From Halorarum halophilum (GTDB lineage: Archaea; Halobacteriota; Halobacteria; Halobacteriales; Haloferacaceae): a stretch of 64,000 nt of DNA. The translations under genes and the position numbers were made by a program. Shown here one piece after another: positions 43,156 through 51,584 of this stretch (position 1 is its first letter; each line of letters begins with the position of its first letter). The stretch spans positions 186,001-250,000 of the forward strand of contig NZ_CP058529.1 of assembly GCF_013401515.1 (NCBI RefSeq). The letters run 5' to 3'. The notes under the pieces were generated by a model. The model searched no databases. It saw only the letters and a list, made by a program, of their open reading frames with translations, and was not told the origin of the DNA.

Positions 43156-43572
43156 TCATCGGGTGGGGACGGAGCCGCGAGCCTCCTCGTACTCGATCGC
43201 GGATCGGATGGTCTCCCGAACCGGATCGGCGACAGTGACGAGCCGTATCCCGTCCGACCCCTCCTCAACGGTGACGAGCCCCATGTCCTGGAGTACCGGG
43301 ACGTCCGTGTGGTAGAGGCGCGTCCGAGTGCGGCGCCGCTCCTCGGGTCCGACCGGTCCCGCCGCGGTCGCCGCCTTCCACCCGGACAGGAAATCGGATA
43401 GCTCCTCCATGGAGGCGGCCTGCCGGTCGAGGAGGTAGTACAGGACGCGACGCCTGTTCGCGGTACCCAACGCCCTGTACAGTTCGTCCGCGGGAGGGAA
43501 GACGGCGGCCGTGCTCGTGTCGGTCGATCCGTCCTCTCCCGTCGGATCCGGCGATGTGTTGTCCCTGTCCAT
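43156..43572 (-). CDS. winged-helix regulator (DUF7344-like)
   Basis: A 138-residue protein with an acidic N-terminus and a winged-helix domain: FPPADELYRALGTANRRRVL, YYLLDRQAASMEELSDFLSG, then RTRTRLYHTDVPVLQDMGLV and a wing ending GIRLVTVADP. This is the haloarchaeal DUF7344 pattern (name from memory). Members often sit beside DICT genes or within signal-transduction clusters, as here. It likely forms an operon with the DICT gene and lies at the left edge of the low-GC island, its promoter reaching into it. Confidence 0.75.
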   Translation of the reverse strand: MDRDNTSPDPTGEDGSTDTSTAAVFPPADELYRALGTANRRRVLYYLLDRQAASMEELSDFLSGWKAATAAGPVGPEERRRTRTRLYHTDVPVLQDMGLVTVEEGSDGIRLVTVADPVRETIRSAIEYEEARGSVPTR

Positions 43573-44083
43573 AGTTGCCTCCCTCGATCGCCGCTAGTGT
43601 ACCCAGACAGGCGAGTTCAATAGTGGTACTTACCATATTGTTCGTCCGCTGTGCTCGGAGGCGAATATCGCTCGCTCCGTGGATCGACGTGGCTATTGGG
43701 TGGGCTCTTGTGAGATTTTGGCTCGCAAAAAACGAGGTCTTCAGATGGCGGTTTCGGCCACTGCGAACGCCGACTCTTTCTGGCATGATAGTTCATCATC
43801 ACCGGCGCGATTAGGTCGATCTAGTGGGGGATCGGTCGTCGATGGCACCCGCGAGCCAATTGGTTGCCGAGACTACCCGATTCCCGGAAGTAATCCCTGT
43901 ACGGCTGACTGATGTAACGCTAAGTACAGTGTCCGGGATTAGCGAGCTCCTCCATCGGTGATGTCGAGAAATATGCAATCCGTGTTGTCTGGGATGGGCG
44001 CCTTAGCAACTCAAGAGTAGGTAAGATCCCCTTCAGTGGCAGGCAGATCGTTTACGCAGTTGCCGGATGCCACCTAGGATGGT
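43573..44083. other. low-GC gene-free stretch at the left edge of the island
   Basis: This is 511 bp in which GC falls well below the flanks. It holds the promoter of the DUF7344 gene and, at 43880-43929, one copy of an imperfect repeat found again at 46488-46537. Short open frames exist but look random. It ends at the DUF326 gene. The stretch is most simply read as decayed mobile DNA. Confidence 0.45.
43880..43929 (+). repeat. imperfect direct repeat, left copy
   Basis: These 50 bases align without gaps to 46488-46537 with 40 identities. Shared landmarks are CGGAAGT, AGTACAG and an ATGT-ACGC core. The two copies bracket the DUF326, membrane protein and antiporter genes, as expected for remnants of flanking insertion sequences or target-site duplications that have since diverged. 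Confidence 0.6.
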
Positions 44084-44440
44084 ATGTCCCTTTCAGACAC
44101 CATCTCGAAAATCGACAGCCTGAGCGACGAGCAACGCGAATGCATCGAGAACTGTAACGAGGCCGCCGCGGTCTGTGAATGGTGTGCCGACGAGTGCCTC
44201 GGCGAGGAAGGGATGGAGAAGTGTGCCCGACTCTGCCGGGACGTGGCTGACCTCACGTCGCTGCACGCCCGCTTTATAGCCCGGAGTTCGAACTATAGCA
44301 CCCAGCTCGCACAGGCTTGTGCCGGCGCGTGCGAGGAGTGCGCCGAGGAGTGCGAGCGCCACGACGCCGACCACTGTCAGGTCTGCGCGGACGTCCTCCG
44401 GGAGTGCGCCGAATCCTGTCGGAGTATGGCCAACAGCTAA
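44084..44440 (+). CDS. cysteine-rich four-helix protein (DUF326, copper-binding type)
   Basis: A 118-residue helical protein with 15 cysteines spaced as CxxxC and CxxC pairs along helices (CIENC, CEWCADEC, CARLC, CAGACEECAEEC, CQVC, CAESC). This is the DUF326 / four-helix-bundle copper-storage pattern, where cysteines lining the bundle bind many Cu(I) ions. No signal peptide is present, so it would act in the cytosol. Copper binding is inferred from the family. A His/Met-rich membrane protein is encoded 77 bp downstream. Cysteine-rich proteins are otherwise rare in this window. Confidence 0.8.
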   Translation: MSLSDTISKIDSLSDEQRECIENCNEAAAVCEWCADECLGEEGMEKCARLCRDVADLTSLHARFIARSSNYSTQLAQACAGACEECAEECERHDADHCQVCADVLRECAESCRSMANS

Positions 44441-44517
44441 GTGACGACCACGAACACACCCACCGCTTCCTTCGCTACTGCTCGGACGGTGAAGACCTCG
44501 TAACTCTATTCAAAAAG

Positions 44518-44844
44518 ATGGCTTCAGATGACGGTGGAATGGACGCAAGGCGAATCGAAGAACGCCTGCAGCAGCTCGGACACTACTCCCGATTCGTCAG
44601 AGCAGGTCTCGGTGTCATCCTCGTCACGTTCGTCCTCGCGGCCGTCGTTCTCTTGCCCGAGAACACTGACTCACCCGCGAGCGCTGTCGAGACGTTACTC
44701 ATGCCGCTCATCTTCGTCGGTATGGGGCTATTGCTGTTCGGCATTGGGATGCACCTCCACCTCATGCATATGAATCTAGTCCGACAACTACGGAACGACC
44801 CAGATACGGACGAGACGTCCGCTAACAGAGGCGGGGATTCGTAA
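44518..44844 (+). CDS. two-helix membrane protein with a His/Met-rich motif
   Basis: A 108-residue protein. An N-terminal amphipathic region is followed by membrane helices at about residues 29-46 (AGLGVILVTFVLAAVVLLP) and 61-80 (ETLLMPLIFVGMGLLLFGIG). The second helix runs straight into GMHLHLMHMNLV, where His and Met alternate, and then an acidic tail. His/Met clusters at a membrane interface are typical metal-handling features, in keeping with the Cys-rich neighbour upstream. Family unrecognised. The ATG at 44518 is the first usable start; the open frame upstream overlaps the DUF326 gene in another frame. Confidence 0.6.
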   Translation: MASDDGGMDARRIEERLQQLGHYSRFVRAGLGVILVTFVLAAVVLLPENTDSPASAVETLLMPLIFVGMGLLLFGIGMHLHLMHMNLVRQLRNDPDTDETSANRGGDS

Positions 44845-44879
44845 GCAGGTCTACGTAGCAGTTGATTCAGACTCAGCCG

Positions 44880-44995
44880 ATTTGAACAACTTCTTCCCTG
44901 TGTGTGGGCGCTGTGAGTGACAGTCGATCCTCGAGGAAGAGTTACCGAAACTAAGCTATTCTGGCTCTGTTGAGACCCTCCTCTTGAGACAGCTA
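44880..44995. other. insertion-sequence-like relic, copy A
   Basis: No intact gene is present. The stretch has CCTGTGTGTGGGCGCTGTGA (a broken zinc-finger-like coding fragment), then AGCTATTCT at 44954-44962 and GGCTCTGTTGAGACCCTC at 44963-44980. The last element recurs at 46351 with 16 of 18 identities, and AGCTATTCT recurs at 46484. I associate GGCTCTGTTGA-type ends with haloarchaeal insertion sequences, from memory. Confidence 0.4.
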
Positions 44996-45102
44996 TTCCA
45001 GTAGAACGGCCGGCCACTACAGATGCGCCCCTCCCATTCCTTCTTGGCCATGCCATTCAAGCGAATCGAGACTCCAGTGGTACAATAGCGTTCAAATACT
45101 GC

Positions 45103-46347
45103 ATGGTCGAGACAACCGCTGTCGTCTTGGGAGTGCTTGTCTCCTTCGCCATTGCTATCGGCGTTCGGGTTCTGTCAAACCGAACCCTGCTCCCATACAC
45201 CGTTTTACTTGTCACTGTCGGATTCATGTTGTCGGTTTTTCCCCTTCAGACGTACCTCGGGTTCAACCTCGACCCCCTCTTTACGCATGACGCGATTCTC
45301 TTCATATTTCTGCCCGCGATTCTGTTCCTTGGCGCTGCGGAGATCGACCACGAGAGATTTCGACAAAACTTGCTGATCACTGTAATAACCGTTCTTGTCG
45401 GGCTCCCCGTCGCCATCACAGCGATCGGCTGGCTCGGGACGAAGCTCTTCGAAATGCCGCTGTTGATCATGCTCCTGTTCGGAGCGATGGCCTATCCGAT
45501 CGATCCCGTTGCCGTCCTCTCACTGTTTGAGAAAGCGGGAGCTCCACCACGACTGGCAGTTCTTGTCGAGGGGGAGAGCCTTCTCGATGATGGTCTTGCG
45601 ATCGTTGTGTTCTCGGCGTTGTTAGCACTCGTACGAGATGCTAGCCCCACGGAACTTACCGGAACGGGACTCTTCTCGTTAGACCAGTTGGGAGCGTTCG
45701 TGATCGACTTCCTCATTGTGAGTCTGGGCGGAACTCTCGTCGGAATCGGTATTGGATACGCCACGTACCGAATGCAACGGGCAACGAATGACCAAGCGAA
45801 TCTTTTCATGATATCGTTCATCGCGGTCTACGGGGGGTTTTACGTCGCGGAACACGTGCTCCACGTAAGTGGAATTCTCGCCACGGTAGTTACAGGCCTC
45901 ATCTTGGGGACGTTGTCCAGAAAGTACGCACTGAGCGAGGAGAATCTCGAGTTTCTGGTGGGGATTTGGGAGAGCATCGTCTTCCTGCTCGAAACGATGT
46001 TGTTCGTCGCCATCGGCATCGAGGTATCGTCGAGGCAAGTGCTCAGTACACTTCCGATCGTGCTAACTACGCTTGTCCTCCTGATCGGTGTCCGTGCTGG
46101 CGTAATCTACGGGATTATGAATCTCCTGAACCAGGTGATCGAGGACCCCGTTCCCGTAAGCTACCAGCACGTCATAATCTGGGGTGGAATGCACGGCGTG
46201 ATACCGATCGCTCTCGCGCTCAGTCTCGGACCGGCCATCCCCTTCGGAGGTCAGCTCAAAACGGCGGTGTTTGGTGTTGTCGTCGCAAGCATGATCCTCC
46301 AAGGACTGTCGATGACAAGCGTGCTCGAAGCGACCGGTGTAACCTAA
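45103..46347 (+). CDS. CPA1-family Na+(K+)/H+ antiporter
   Basis: A 414-residue protein with about twelve membrane helices throughout. The ion-binding region AYPIDPVAVLSLF corresponds to the (A/P)TDPVA motif of CPA1/NhaP exchangers, and VEGESLLDDGLAIVVF corresponds to the EGESLLND signature. GIEVSSRQV and WGGMHGVIPIALALSLG in the second half match the family's later conserved helices. It would exchange Na+ (or K+) for H+ and help keep cytoplasmic pH and ion balance. Codon use is less GC-rich than chromosome-average here, and it lies within the repeat-bounded island, so horizontal acquisition is likely. No CNBD or RCK regulatory tail is present. Confidence 0.88.
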   Translation: MVETTAVVLGVLVSFAIAIGVRVLSNRTLLPYTVLLVTVGFMLSVFPLQTYLGFNLDPLFTHDAILFIFLPAILFLGAAEIDHERFRQNLLITVITVLVGLPVAITAIGWLGTKLFEMPLLIMLLFGAMAYPIDPVAVLSLFEKAGAPPRLAVLVEGESLLDDGLAIVVFSALLALVRDASPTELTGTGLFSLDQLGAFVIDFLIVSLGGTLVGIGIGYATYRMQRATNDQANLFMISFIAVYGGFYVAEHVLHVSGILATVVTGLILGTLSRKYALSEENLEFLVGIWESIVFLLETMLFVAIGIEVSSRQVLSTLPIVLTTLVLLIGVRAGVIYGIMNLLNQVIEDPVPVSYQHVIIWGGMHGVIPIALALSLGPAIPFGGQLKTAVFGVVVASMILQGLSMTSVLEATGVT

Positions 46348-46684
46348 TCCGGCTCTGTTGATATCCTCTTTGCGTCAGACGACAGGTTTCTTAGCAGCCT
46401 CCGGGCAGACGAAATCCTCACACCGGTTCCATACGTCTGTCCCGAGTGCCGACGAACTTACAGAAGGAGGACTGCCGAGAATTAGCTATTCTCGGAAGTG
46501 ACCCCTAAACAGCTAACTAATGTGACGCAAAGTACAGGTGAAGCAGTTACCGGAGCGACTACCGATCCCTCCGGGATCTGCTAAACGTCGCCTGCTGAAT
46601 ACAGAGGGTGTATACAGTAGACGGTTATCGTTCGTTTTCCGGCCATCAGCGACAAATCAGCCGCTAAGTGGGCTTGCGAACCGA
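46348..46684. other. insertion-sequence-like relic, copy B, and gene-free DNA
   Basis: This is 337 bp without a plausible gene. GGCTCTGTTGATATCCTC at 46351-46368 is followed by an open fragment translating to VPYVCPECRRTYRRRTAEN, a zinc-finger-like peptide ended by TAG. AGCTATTCT follows at 46484-46492, then the 50-bp repeat copy. The order of elements partly mirrors copy A near 44.9 kb. This looks like a decayed element or its gene tail. Confidence 0.4.
46488..46537 (+). repeat. imperfect direct repeat, right copy
   Basis: This is the partner of 43880-43929: 40 of 50 bases are identical without gaps. It sits just after the zinc-finger-like relic and before the 115-residue membrane protein gene, closing the interval that holds the three island genes. 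Confidence 0.6.
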
Positions 46685-47032
46685 TCAGCGATATCGACGG
46701 TAGAGCGTCAAAACTGATCCTCCAGCACCAATGGCGATACAGAGTATCGATAGAAAGGTGGTAATCTGCACGGAGGGATCCTCACACTCTACGGCTACCC
46801 CCGGATCATCATCATACTCTGCGTGACACTGGTGAATCTGGTGTTGATTCCAGATTCCTGTACCTCCCCCAATGAGGACCAACCCGAGCAGGACAATCGA
46901 AATTACAGCCAACCAGAAGTCGACTGAGGCTCCTGTTAGTACGAACGAATATCCGACTGTGAGAACCGGCAACCAAAGGATTCTCTCGGTCTTGTCCTCG
47001 AAGATCCGAATCGTATCTGCTACCGGCGCCAT
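46685..47032 (-). CDS. hypothetical membrane protein
   Basis: A 115-residue protein with three predicted membrane helices: WLPVLTVGYSFVLTGASV, FWLAVISIVLLGLVLIGGGT and FLSILCIAIGAGGSVLTLY. A polar loop containing HQIHQCHAEYDDDPG and a second cysteine (VECED) lies between helices 2 and 3. I do not recognise a family. Low GC and isolation within the island suggest recent acquisition. A cysteine/histidine-bearing external loop is the only notable feature. Confidence 0.5.
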   Translation of the reverse strand: MAPVADTIRIFEDKTERILWLPVLTVGYSFVLTGASVDFWLAVISIVLLGLVLIGGGTGIWNQHQIHQCHAEYDDDPGVAVECEDPSVQITTFLSILCIAIGAGGSVLTLYRRYR

Positions 47033-47260
47033 TGAATCTATACTTCGTCTCTCAGGCGTCAGGTGTCAAATCCCAGGGTACTGCTACCAGTATACCGAAC
47101 GCCCATTCTTTTCACTCAGATTCAGTATTTCTTCCGTTCAGCGCACCTACCGAGATTCCGAGCTGCATGGCTATTGAGAGTGCCAGCAAGCTCTGTGGGG
47201 CGTCGAGAACCATGCTTCCACGGAGACCCATAAGTACCCTAAGTAGGATTGAGAACGCGG

Positions 47261-47295
47261 AAATTGGGTGGCTGGGGAGCCAATGGCCCCAATTT
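47261..47295. repeat. long two-part hairpin next to tRNA-Ile
   Basis: AAATTGGG (47261-47268) pairs with CCCAATTT (47288-47295). Inside it TGGCT (47269-47273) pairs with AGCCA (47278-47282) around a GGGG loop, leaving one ATGGC bulge. The element lies 32 bases beyond the 3' end of the tRNA, on the island side. It could terminate tRNA transcription or be an integration-associated structure. Confidence 0.5.
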
Positions 47296-47326
47296 CCCCC
47301 GACCCAACGACGGGCCGGGGTCGATA

Positions 47327-47400
47327 TGGGCCAACGCGGATTTGAACCGCGGACCTCCCGGTTATCAGCCGAGCGCTCAACCTAACTGAGCTATTGGCCC
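47327..47400 (-). tRNA. tRNA-Ile (anticodon GAT)
   Basis: A complete 74-base cloverleaf on the minus strand. The acceptor stem GGGCCAA pairs with TTGGCCC and the discriminator is A. The D-arm is GCTC/GAGC, the anticodon stem CTCGG/CCGGG encloses the loop CTGATAA (anticodon GAT), and the T-arm CGCGG/CCGCG has the loop TTCAAAT. CCA is not encoded. It decodes ATC/ATT. Its 3' end faces the low-GC island, the usual orientation for integration into tRNA genes. Confidence 0.95.
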
Positions 47401-47476
47401 AGGTGAGCGCAATCAGAGGTTGCGGGGGGAGTAGTTTAAGCGTTTCCGTTCGACAACGCCGTCACGTCGTGCGTTC

Positions 47477-48076
47477 TCACCCCTCATCGACCGTATAGTC
47501 GTCGGGGTCCACGTCGACCACGTCCTCGCCCGACCCGTCCGTCCGGCCGCCCCCCGCCCCTCCGCTCGCTGCCCCGCCGGACCCGCCGCGATCCGGTCCA
47601 CCGGCACCCGAGCCGGCTGCTCCGCCGACGCCGCCTGTCCTGTCGTCCCCGGGGAACCCGCCCGTCCACGCCACCCCCGTGGCGAGGCCGCCGGTCTTGC
47701 GGTCGATGTACGGCGTGAGCACGTACCGGTCGAGCAGGGCCCGAACGGGATAGCGCGTCGGCGGCACCGCGAGCAGGAAGCCGATGGCGTCCGTCACCAG
47801 CCCCGGCGTGAGCAGGAACGCGCCCGCGGCGATGAGCAGGCCGCCGTCGAGGAGCTCCGCGGTCGGGATCTGCGCGCTCGCCAGTTTCTCCTGGAGCCGA
47901 CGGACGGTGTGTCTGCCCTCGGCCCGCACGAGTAGCATCCCGATCAGCCCCGTCAGTACCACCAGCGCGACCGTCGTCACCCCGCCGATCCGGTCGGCGA
48001 CGAAGACGAGGAACACGGCGTCCGCGAGGGGGATGAGCAGCAACAGCGCGATGACGTAGCGTGCGCGGATGCGCAT
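47477..48076 (-). CDS. FxsA family membrane protein
   Basis: A 199-residue protein. The first ~125 residues contain the FxsA region: RIRARYVIALLLLIPLADAV, then IGGVTTVALVVLTGLIGMLL, the cytoplasmic RRLQEKLASAQIPTAELLDG and LLIAAGAFLLTPGLVTDAIG. The last ~60 residues are a glycine-rich, low-complexity tail ending in acidic residues. FxsA was named for suppressing F-plasmid exclusion of phage T7 in E. coli; its cellular role is unclear. The ATG at 48076 opens on the conserved N-terminus. It is divergent from the DUF255 gene. Confidence 0.82.
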   Translation of the reverse strand: MRIRARYVIALLLLIPLADAVFLVFVADRIGGVTTVALVVLTGLIGMLLVRAEGRHTVRRLQEKLASAQIPTAELLDGGLLIAAGAFLLTPGLVTDAIGFLLAVPPTRYPVRALLDRYVLTPYIDRKTGGLATGVAWTGGFPGDDRTGGVGGAAGSGAGGPDRGGSGGAASGGAGGGRTDGSGEDVVDVDPDDYTVDEG

Positions 48077-48206
48077 ACGGAGCGTTCCCGAGGGTCGCGT
48101 ATATCCCTTGCGGGTGCTCGAACCGGAATCGGCGGTGCGGACGGCCACGGGGGCAACCGCCTGCCCGGAACGCCGACTTTACGCACACCCGACCCCGAGT
48201 CGTGGT

Positions 48207-49781
48207 ATGAACGAGGAGACCCGCGTCGAGTGGCACGAGTGGGGCGCGGACGCCTTCGACGCCGCCGAACGGACGGGCAAACCCGTGCTGCTCTGGCTCA
48301 CGGCGACGTGGTGTGACGACTGTCACGAGATGGCCGTCGAGACGTTCGGCGACCCCCGGATCGCGGCCAACGTCAACGACGGCTTCGTCCCCGTGCTCGT
48401 CGACGTGGACCGCCACCCGCGGGTCCGCGAGCGGTACAACATGGGCGGGTTCCCCTCGACCGTGTTCACCACGCCCGCGGGCGAACTCCTTACGGGCGCG
48501 ACGTACCTCGGCCCGACCGGGTTCCGACAGGTGCTCGACAGCGTCCGCGAGTCGTGGGACGCGAAGGGCGAGGCGGCGGGCCGCGTCCCCCGCGCGCTGG
48601 CCGACGATCCGACCCCCTCCGGACCGGTCGACGAGCGGATCGACGAGCATCTGGCCGGCCAGCTGGACGCCCAATGGGACCCCGAGTTCGCGGGGTGGGG
48701 CACCGACGCGAAGTTCCCCCTCCCGCACACGATCGAGTTCGCGCTCAAGCGCGACCGGTACAAGGCGACCCAGACGCTCGACGCGATCGAGCGCAACCTC
48801 CGCGACGACGACGGCGGCTTCTTCCGGTACGCCGGCGCCCGCGACTGGAGCGACCCCCACCGCGAGAAACTGCTCGACGACAACGCCGCGCTCCTGCGGG
48901 CGTACGCGAACGCCTACCTCTACACGGGCGACGGGACGTACCGCGACGTCGCGGTCGACGCCGCCGACTTCCTCCGAGAGGAGCTCTGGTCCGGGTTCGC
49001 CTTCGGCGGCAGCATCGACCCCGCGGGCGACCGTCGGGACCTCACCGCGTACGCCGGCGGCAACGCGCTCGCCGCGGACGCGCTGTCGACGCTGTACGCG
49101 TACACCGACGACGCCGACGCCCGGGCGTCGGCCGAGGACGCGCTGGCGTACCTGCGGTCGGACCTGGTCGACGAGGATGGCCGCGTCCTCCACTTCGCCG
49201 ACCGCGAGGAGGCGGGCGAGGTCGACGTTCTGTCGGACTGTGCCCGCGTCGTCGGCGCGTTCGCCACCGCCGCCCAGACGTTCGGCGACGAGGTGGAGAC
49301 GGCCCGGACAGTCGCCGACCGCGCGCTCGACGTGCTCGGCGACGAGTCGGCCCTCCGCGACGGCCGCGCCAGCGGGCCGGGACTGCTCGACAGGCCCCTC
49401 CGACCGATCGACGACAACGTCGAGTTCGCGGACGCGCTGTGCGATCTCGCGGCGCTCACGGGGGACGACGCCTACCGGGAGCGCGCCCGGGAAATCGTCG
49501 GCGCGTTCGCGGGCGCGGCCGACCGGATGGGTACCCAGGTGGCCGGCTACGGCGGCGTCGCTGCCAGACTCACCCGCGACCCGTTCGTCGTCGACGTCGG
49601 TGCGCCCCCCGGGTCGGACCTCCACCGGGCGGCCCTCCGGATCGCGGACCACGAGAAGGTCGTCGTCCCCGGCGCGGACGAACCGCCCGAGGGGACCGCG
49701 GTCATCCGTGGGCGCGACCACCCCCCGGCGGCGGACCCGGAGGAGCTGATGGCCCTCGTCGCGTCGACCGCCGACGAATAA
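48207..49781 (+). CDS. thioredoxin domain protein of the DUF255/YyaL family
   Basis: A 524-residue protein. The N-terminal ~115 residues form a DUF255 thioredoxin-like domain (VEWHEWGADAFDAAERTGKP, LWLTATWCDDCHEMAVETF with a CxxC). It is followed by an alpha/alpha toroid (about 150-500) with FPLPHTIEFALKRDRYKATQ, GGFFRYAGARDWSDPH and HREKLLDDNAALLRAY. Bacterial YyaL relatives are near 680 residues; this shorter type is usual in haloarchaea. Proposed roles include redox or carbohydrate-linked functions, none proven. A T5-containing stretch between it and the TrmB-like gene (49793-49803) may serve both as terminator and promoter. Confidence 0.82.
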   Translation: MNEETRVEWHEWGADAFDAAERTGKPVLLWLTATWCDDCHEMAVETFGDPRIAANVNDGFVPVLVDVDRHPRVRERYNMGGFPSTVFTTPAGELLTGATYLGPTGFRQVLDSVRESWDAKGEAAGRVPRALADDPTPSGPVDERIDEHLAGQLDAQWDPEFAGWGTDAKFPLPHTIEFALKRDRYKATQTLDAIERNLRDDDGGFFRYAGARDWSDPHREKLLDDNAALLRAYANAYLYTGDGTYRDVAVDAADFLREELWSGFAFGGSIDPAGDRRDLTAYAGGNALAADALSTLYAYTDDADARASAEDALAYLRSDLVDEDGRVLHFADREEAGEVDVLSDCARVVGAFATAAQTFGDEVETARTVADRALDVLGDESALRDGRASGPGLLDRPLRPIDDNVEFADALCDLAALTGDDAYRERAREIVGAFAGAADRMGTQVAGYGGVAARLTRDPFVVDVGAPPGSDLHRAALRIADHEKVVVPGADEPPEGTAVIRGRDHPPAADPEELMALVASTADE

Positions 49782-49823
49782 ACCGCCGATGCGTTTTTGG
49801 TAAGGCGGTCCTACCCGTGGGCT

Positions 49824-50627
49824 ATGGCTACCCTTCGTGACCTCGGCCTCTCGGAGTACGAGGCCCGCGCGTACCGGGCGCTCCTGGACGCCGGGCCGGC
49901 AACCGCCAAGGAGTTGTCTGACGCCAGTGGCGTGCCGATGGGCCGCGTGTACGACGTGCTCAACAGCCTGGAGCGCCACCGGCTCGCCCGGAGCCAGGCC
50001 GCGAGCAGGCCGAAGAAGTACGTCGCGGTCGAGCCCGACGCCGCGCTCGACAGGCTGCTCGAGGAGAAGAAGCGGGAACTCGACGAGACGGCCAAGCAGT
50101 ACGAGCAGGTCGTCGGGGAGCTCTCGACGGAGCTCGAGGCGGGCGAACCGCCCGACGAGCAGTTCTGGACCGCGGCCGTCGGCCCCGAGGAGACCGCCGA
50201 CCTCCTCCTCGAACGGCTCGCCGCGGCCGACGACCGCGTCGCCATGATCGCCTCGGCGCCCGCGTCGGGGCTCGACCTCGGCGACATCGGCGAGTCGGTG
50301 ATGGAGGAACTCGAGGCCGCGCTCGACCGCGGCGTCGACGTGTCGGTGCTGATGGAGCAGGACCTTCCCGCACGCCTCCCGGAGAGCGTCGGGCGCCAGT
50401 ACGCCGAACGGGTGGCCGCCCACCCCAACTTCGAGGTTCGGACCGCCGAGGGCGTCCGCGGGACGTTCACCCTCGTCGACGACGCCGAGGTCTGTCTCGA
50501 GGTCCCGAGCCCGGTCGACCCGGAGAAGTCGTTCGCGATGATCGACCTGAAGGACCCCGAGTTCGCGGGCGACGCCCGCGAGCGGTTCCAGAGTCGCTGG
50601 GCCGAGGCTGAGCCGTTGCGCCTCTAG
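49824..50627 (+). CDS. TrmB-family transcriptional regulator
   Basis: A 267-residue protein. The N-terminal winged helix (TLRDLGLSEYEARAYRALLD, PATAKELSDASGVPMGRVYD, LNSLERHRLARSQ) is the TrmB DNA-binding domain. A short coiled-coil (about 85-110, EEKKRELDETAKQYEQVVGE) follows. The C-terminal region resembles the phospholipase-D-like TrmB effector domain in reduced form. TrmB proteins regulate sugar transport and central metabolism; the ligand here is unknown and the sugar-binding extension of full TrmB is absent. The ATG at 49824 starts at the domain, while an ATG at 49797 adds nine residues over the promoter. Confidence 0.85.
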   Translation: MATLRDLGLSEYEARAYRALLDAGPATAKELSDASGVPMGRVYDVLNSLERHRLARSQAASRPKKYVAVEPDAALDRLLEEKKRELDETAKQYEQVVGELSTELEAGEPPDEQFWTAAVGPEETADLLLERLAAADDRVAMIASAPASGLDLGDIGESVMEELEAALDRGVDVSVLMEQDLPARLPESVGRQYAERVAAHPNFEVRTAEGVRGTFTLVDDAEVCLEVPSPVDPEKSFAMIDLKDPEFAGDARERFQSRWAEAEPLRL

Positions 50628-50660
50628 GCGGTACGGGACGAGAAGAGTGTGGCCGGCCCC

Positions 50661-51584
50661 CTACGCCAGCTCCTCGCGGAGCAGCCCCATCGGGACCTCG
50701 CGTTCGGCGTGGGCGTTGTGCTGGTGGATGGACTCGTCGTTCGACTGCTTCATGTACACGGTGACGTCGTCCGCCAGATGCGAGAACTCCTCGACGACGT
50801 CCTCGGCCATCGTCCGCACGCAGTCCTCAACGAACTTCGCGTTCATGTGGGCGTGGTAGGTCATGTGGTCCTCGTCCGGCCGCTTCGCGTAGTTGTAGAT
50901 GCGCGCGCTCATGGAGTCCCGCGCGGTGTCGATGACGTCGAGCAGGTCGACCTCCGGAGCGCCCTCGGCGGTGAACGTCAGCGTCGCGTGCCCGCGCTGC
51001 GAGTGGCCCGGCTGGGGGACCGCCTCGAGGAACTCCTCGACGGTCCCGTCGTCGACGCCGAGTTCAGCGAGTTTGTCGCGTGCGCGAGATTCGGACATCC
51101 CCTGCGAGCAGGGGCAGACGGTCATCCCGGTGACCCGGGCGCCGATCTCCTCGCGCGTCCCAGCCTCGGTCGCGGTCGCGGAGGCGATGACCTCCACCGT
51201 GCTCTGGGTCTGGTGGTCGCTCGCGGGGGTGTTCTCGCGCTGCACCAGTTCCGCGGTCATCTCGACCACGGCCGTCGACGTGTACTCGTGTTTCGCGAGG
51301 AGTCGATCTGCGGCGTCCCCGCAGACGTCCTCGACGCGGTAGGCCTCCTCGCGAGTCGTCGCCTCGAGCACCTCGTCGATGACCTCCATGTTCCGGCTCA
51401 TGTCGATGCCCTTCCGCTCGCCTGGCAGGTCGACGAAGACCGAGAAGTCGGCCATCAGGATCCACGGCCGGTCGCCGTTCCGGCTGATCTTCACCAGCTT
51501 CTCGACGCCGGTCACCCCGACCTGGCTGAGTCCGACCGTGACGTCGGGCCGGCTCGCCTGCACGTCGGGCAAGTTGTGACTCAT
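50661..51584 (-). CDS. mptA: GTP cyclohydrolase MptA (FolE2 type)
   Basis: A 307-residue GTP cyclohydrolase IB-type enzyme. In archaea MptA opens GTP to 7,8-dihydroneopterin 2',3'-cyclic phosphate, the first step toward methanopterin- or folate-type cofactors. Conserved parts are [20 protein letters not shown], the metal site [14 protein letters not shown] (Cys), [12 protein letters not shown] and [19 protein letters not shown]. Length agrees with FolE2/MptA. The ATG at 51584 is unambiguous. It is convergent with the TrmB-like gene (33 bp) and stands alone in its direction. Confidence 0.94.
   Translation of the reverse strand: MSHNLPDVQASRPDVTVGLSQVGVTGVEKLVKISRNGDRPWILMADFSVFVDLPGERKGIDMSRNMEVIDEVLEATTREEAYRVEDVCGDAADRLLAKHEYTSTAVVEMTAELVQRENTPASDHQTQSTVEVIASATATEAGTREEIGARVTGMTVCPCSQGMSESRARDKLAELGVDDGTVEEFLEAVPQPGHSQRGHATLTFTAEGAPEVDLLDVIDTARDSMSARIYNYAKRPDEDHMTYHAHMNAKFVEDCVRTMAEDVVEEFSHLADDVTVYMKQSNDESIHQHNAHAEREVPMGLLREELA

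Noticed and set aside
44880-44892. attL-like copy of the tRNA-Ile 3' end (GATTTGAAC)
   Set aside because: Only nine bases match, which is expected by chance in several kilobases. No longer duplication of the tRNA end was found.
44880-44995. Functional transposase in the island
   Set aside because: Only short broken coding fragments and IS-like ends remain. No catalytic DDE or HUH motif is present.
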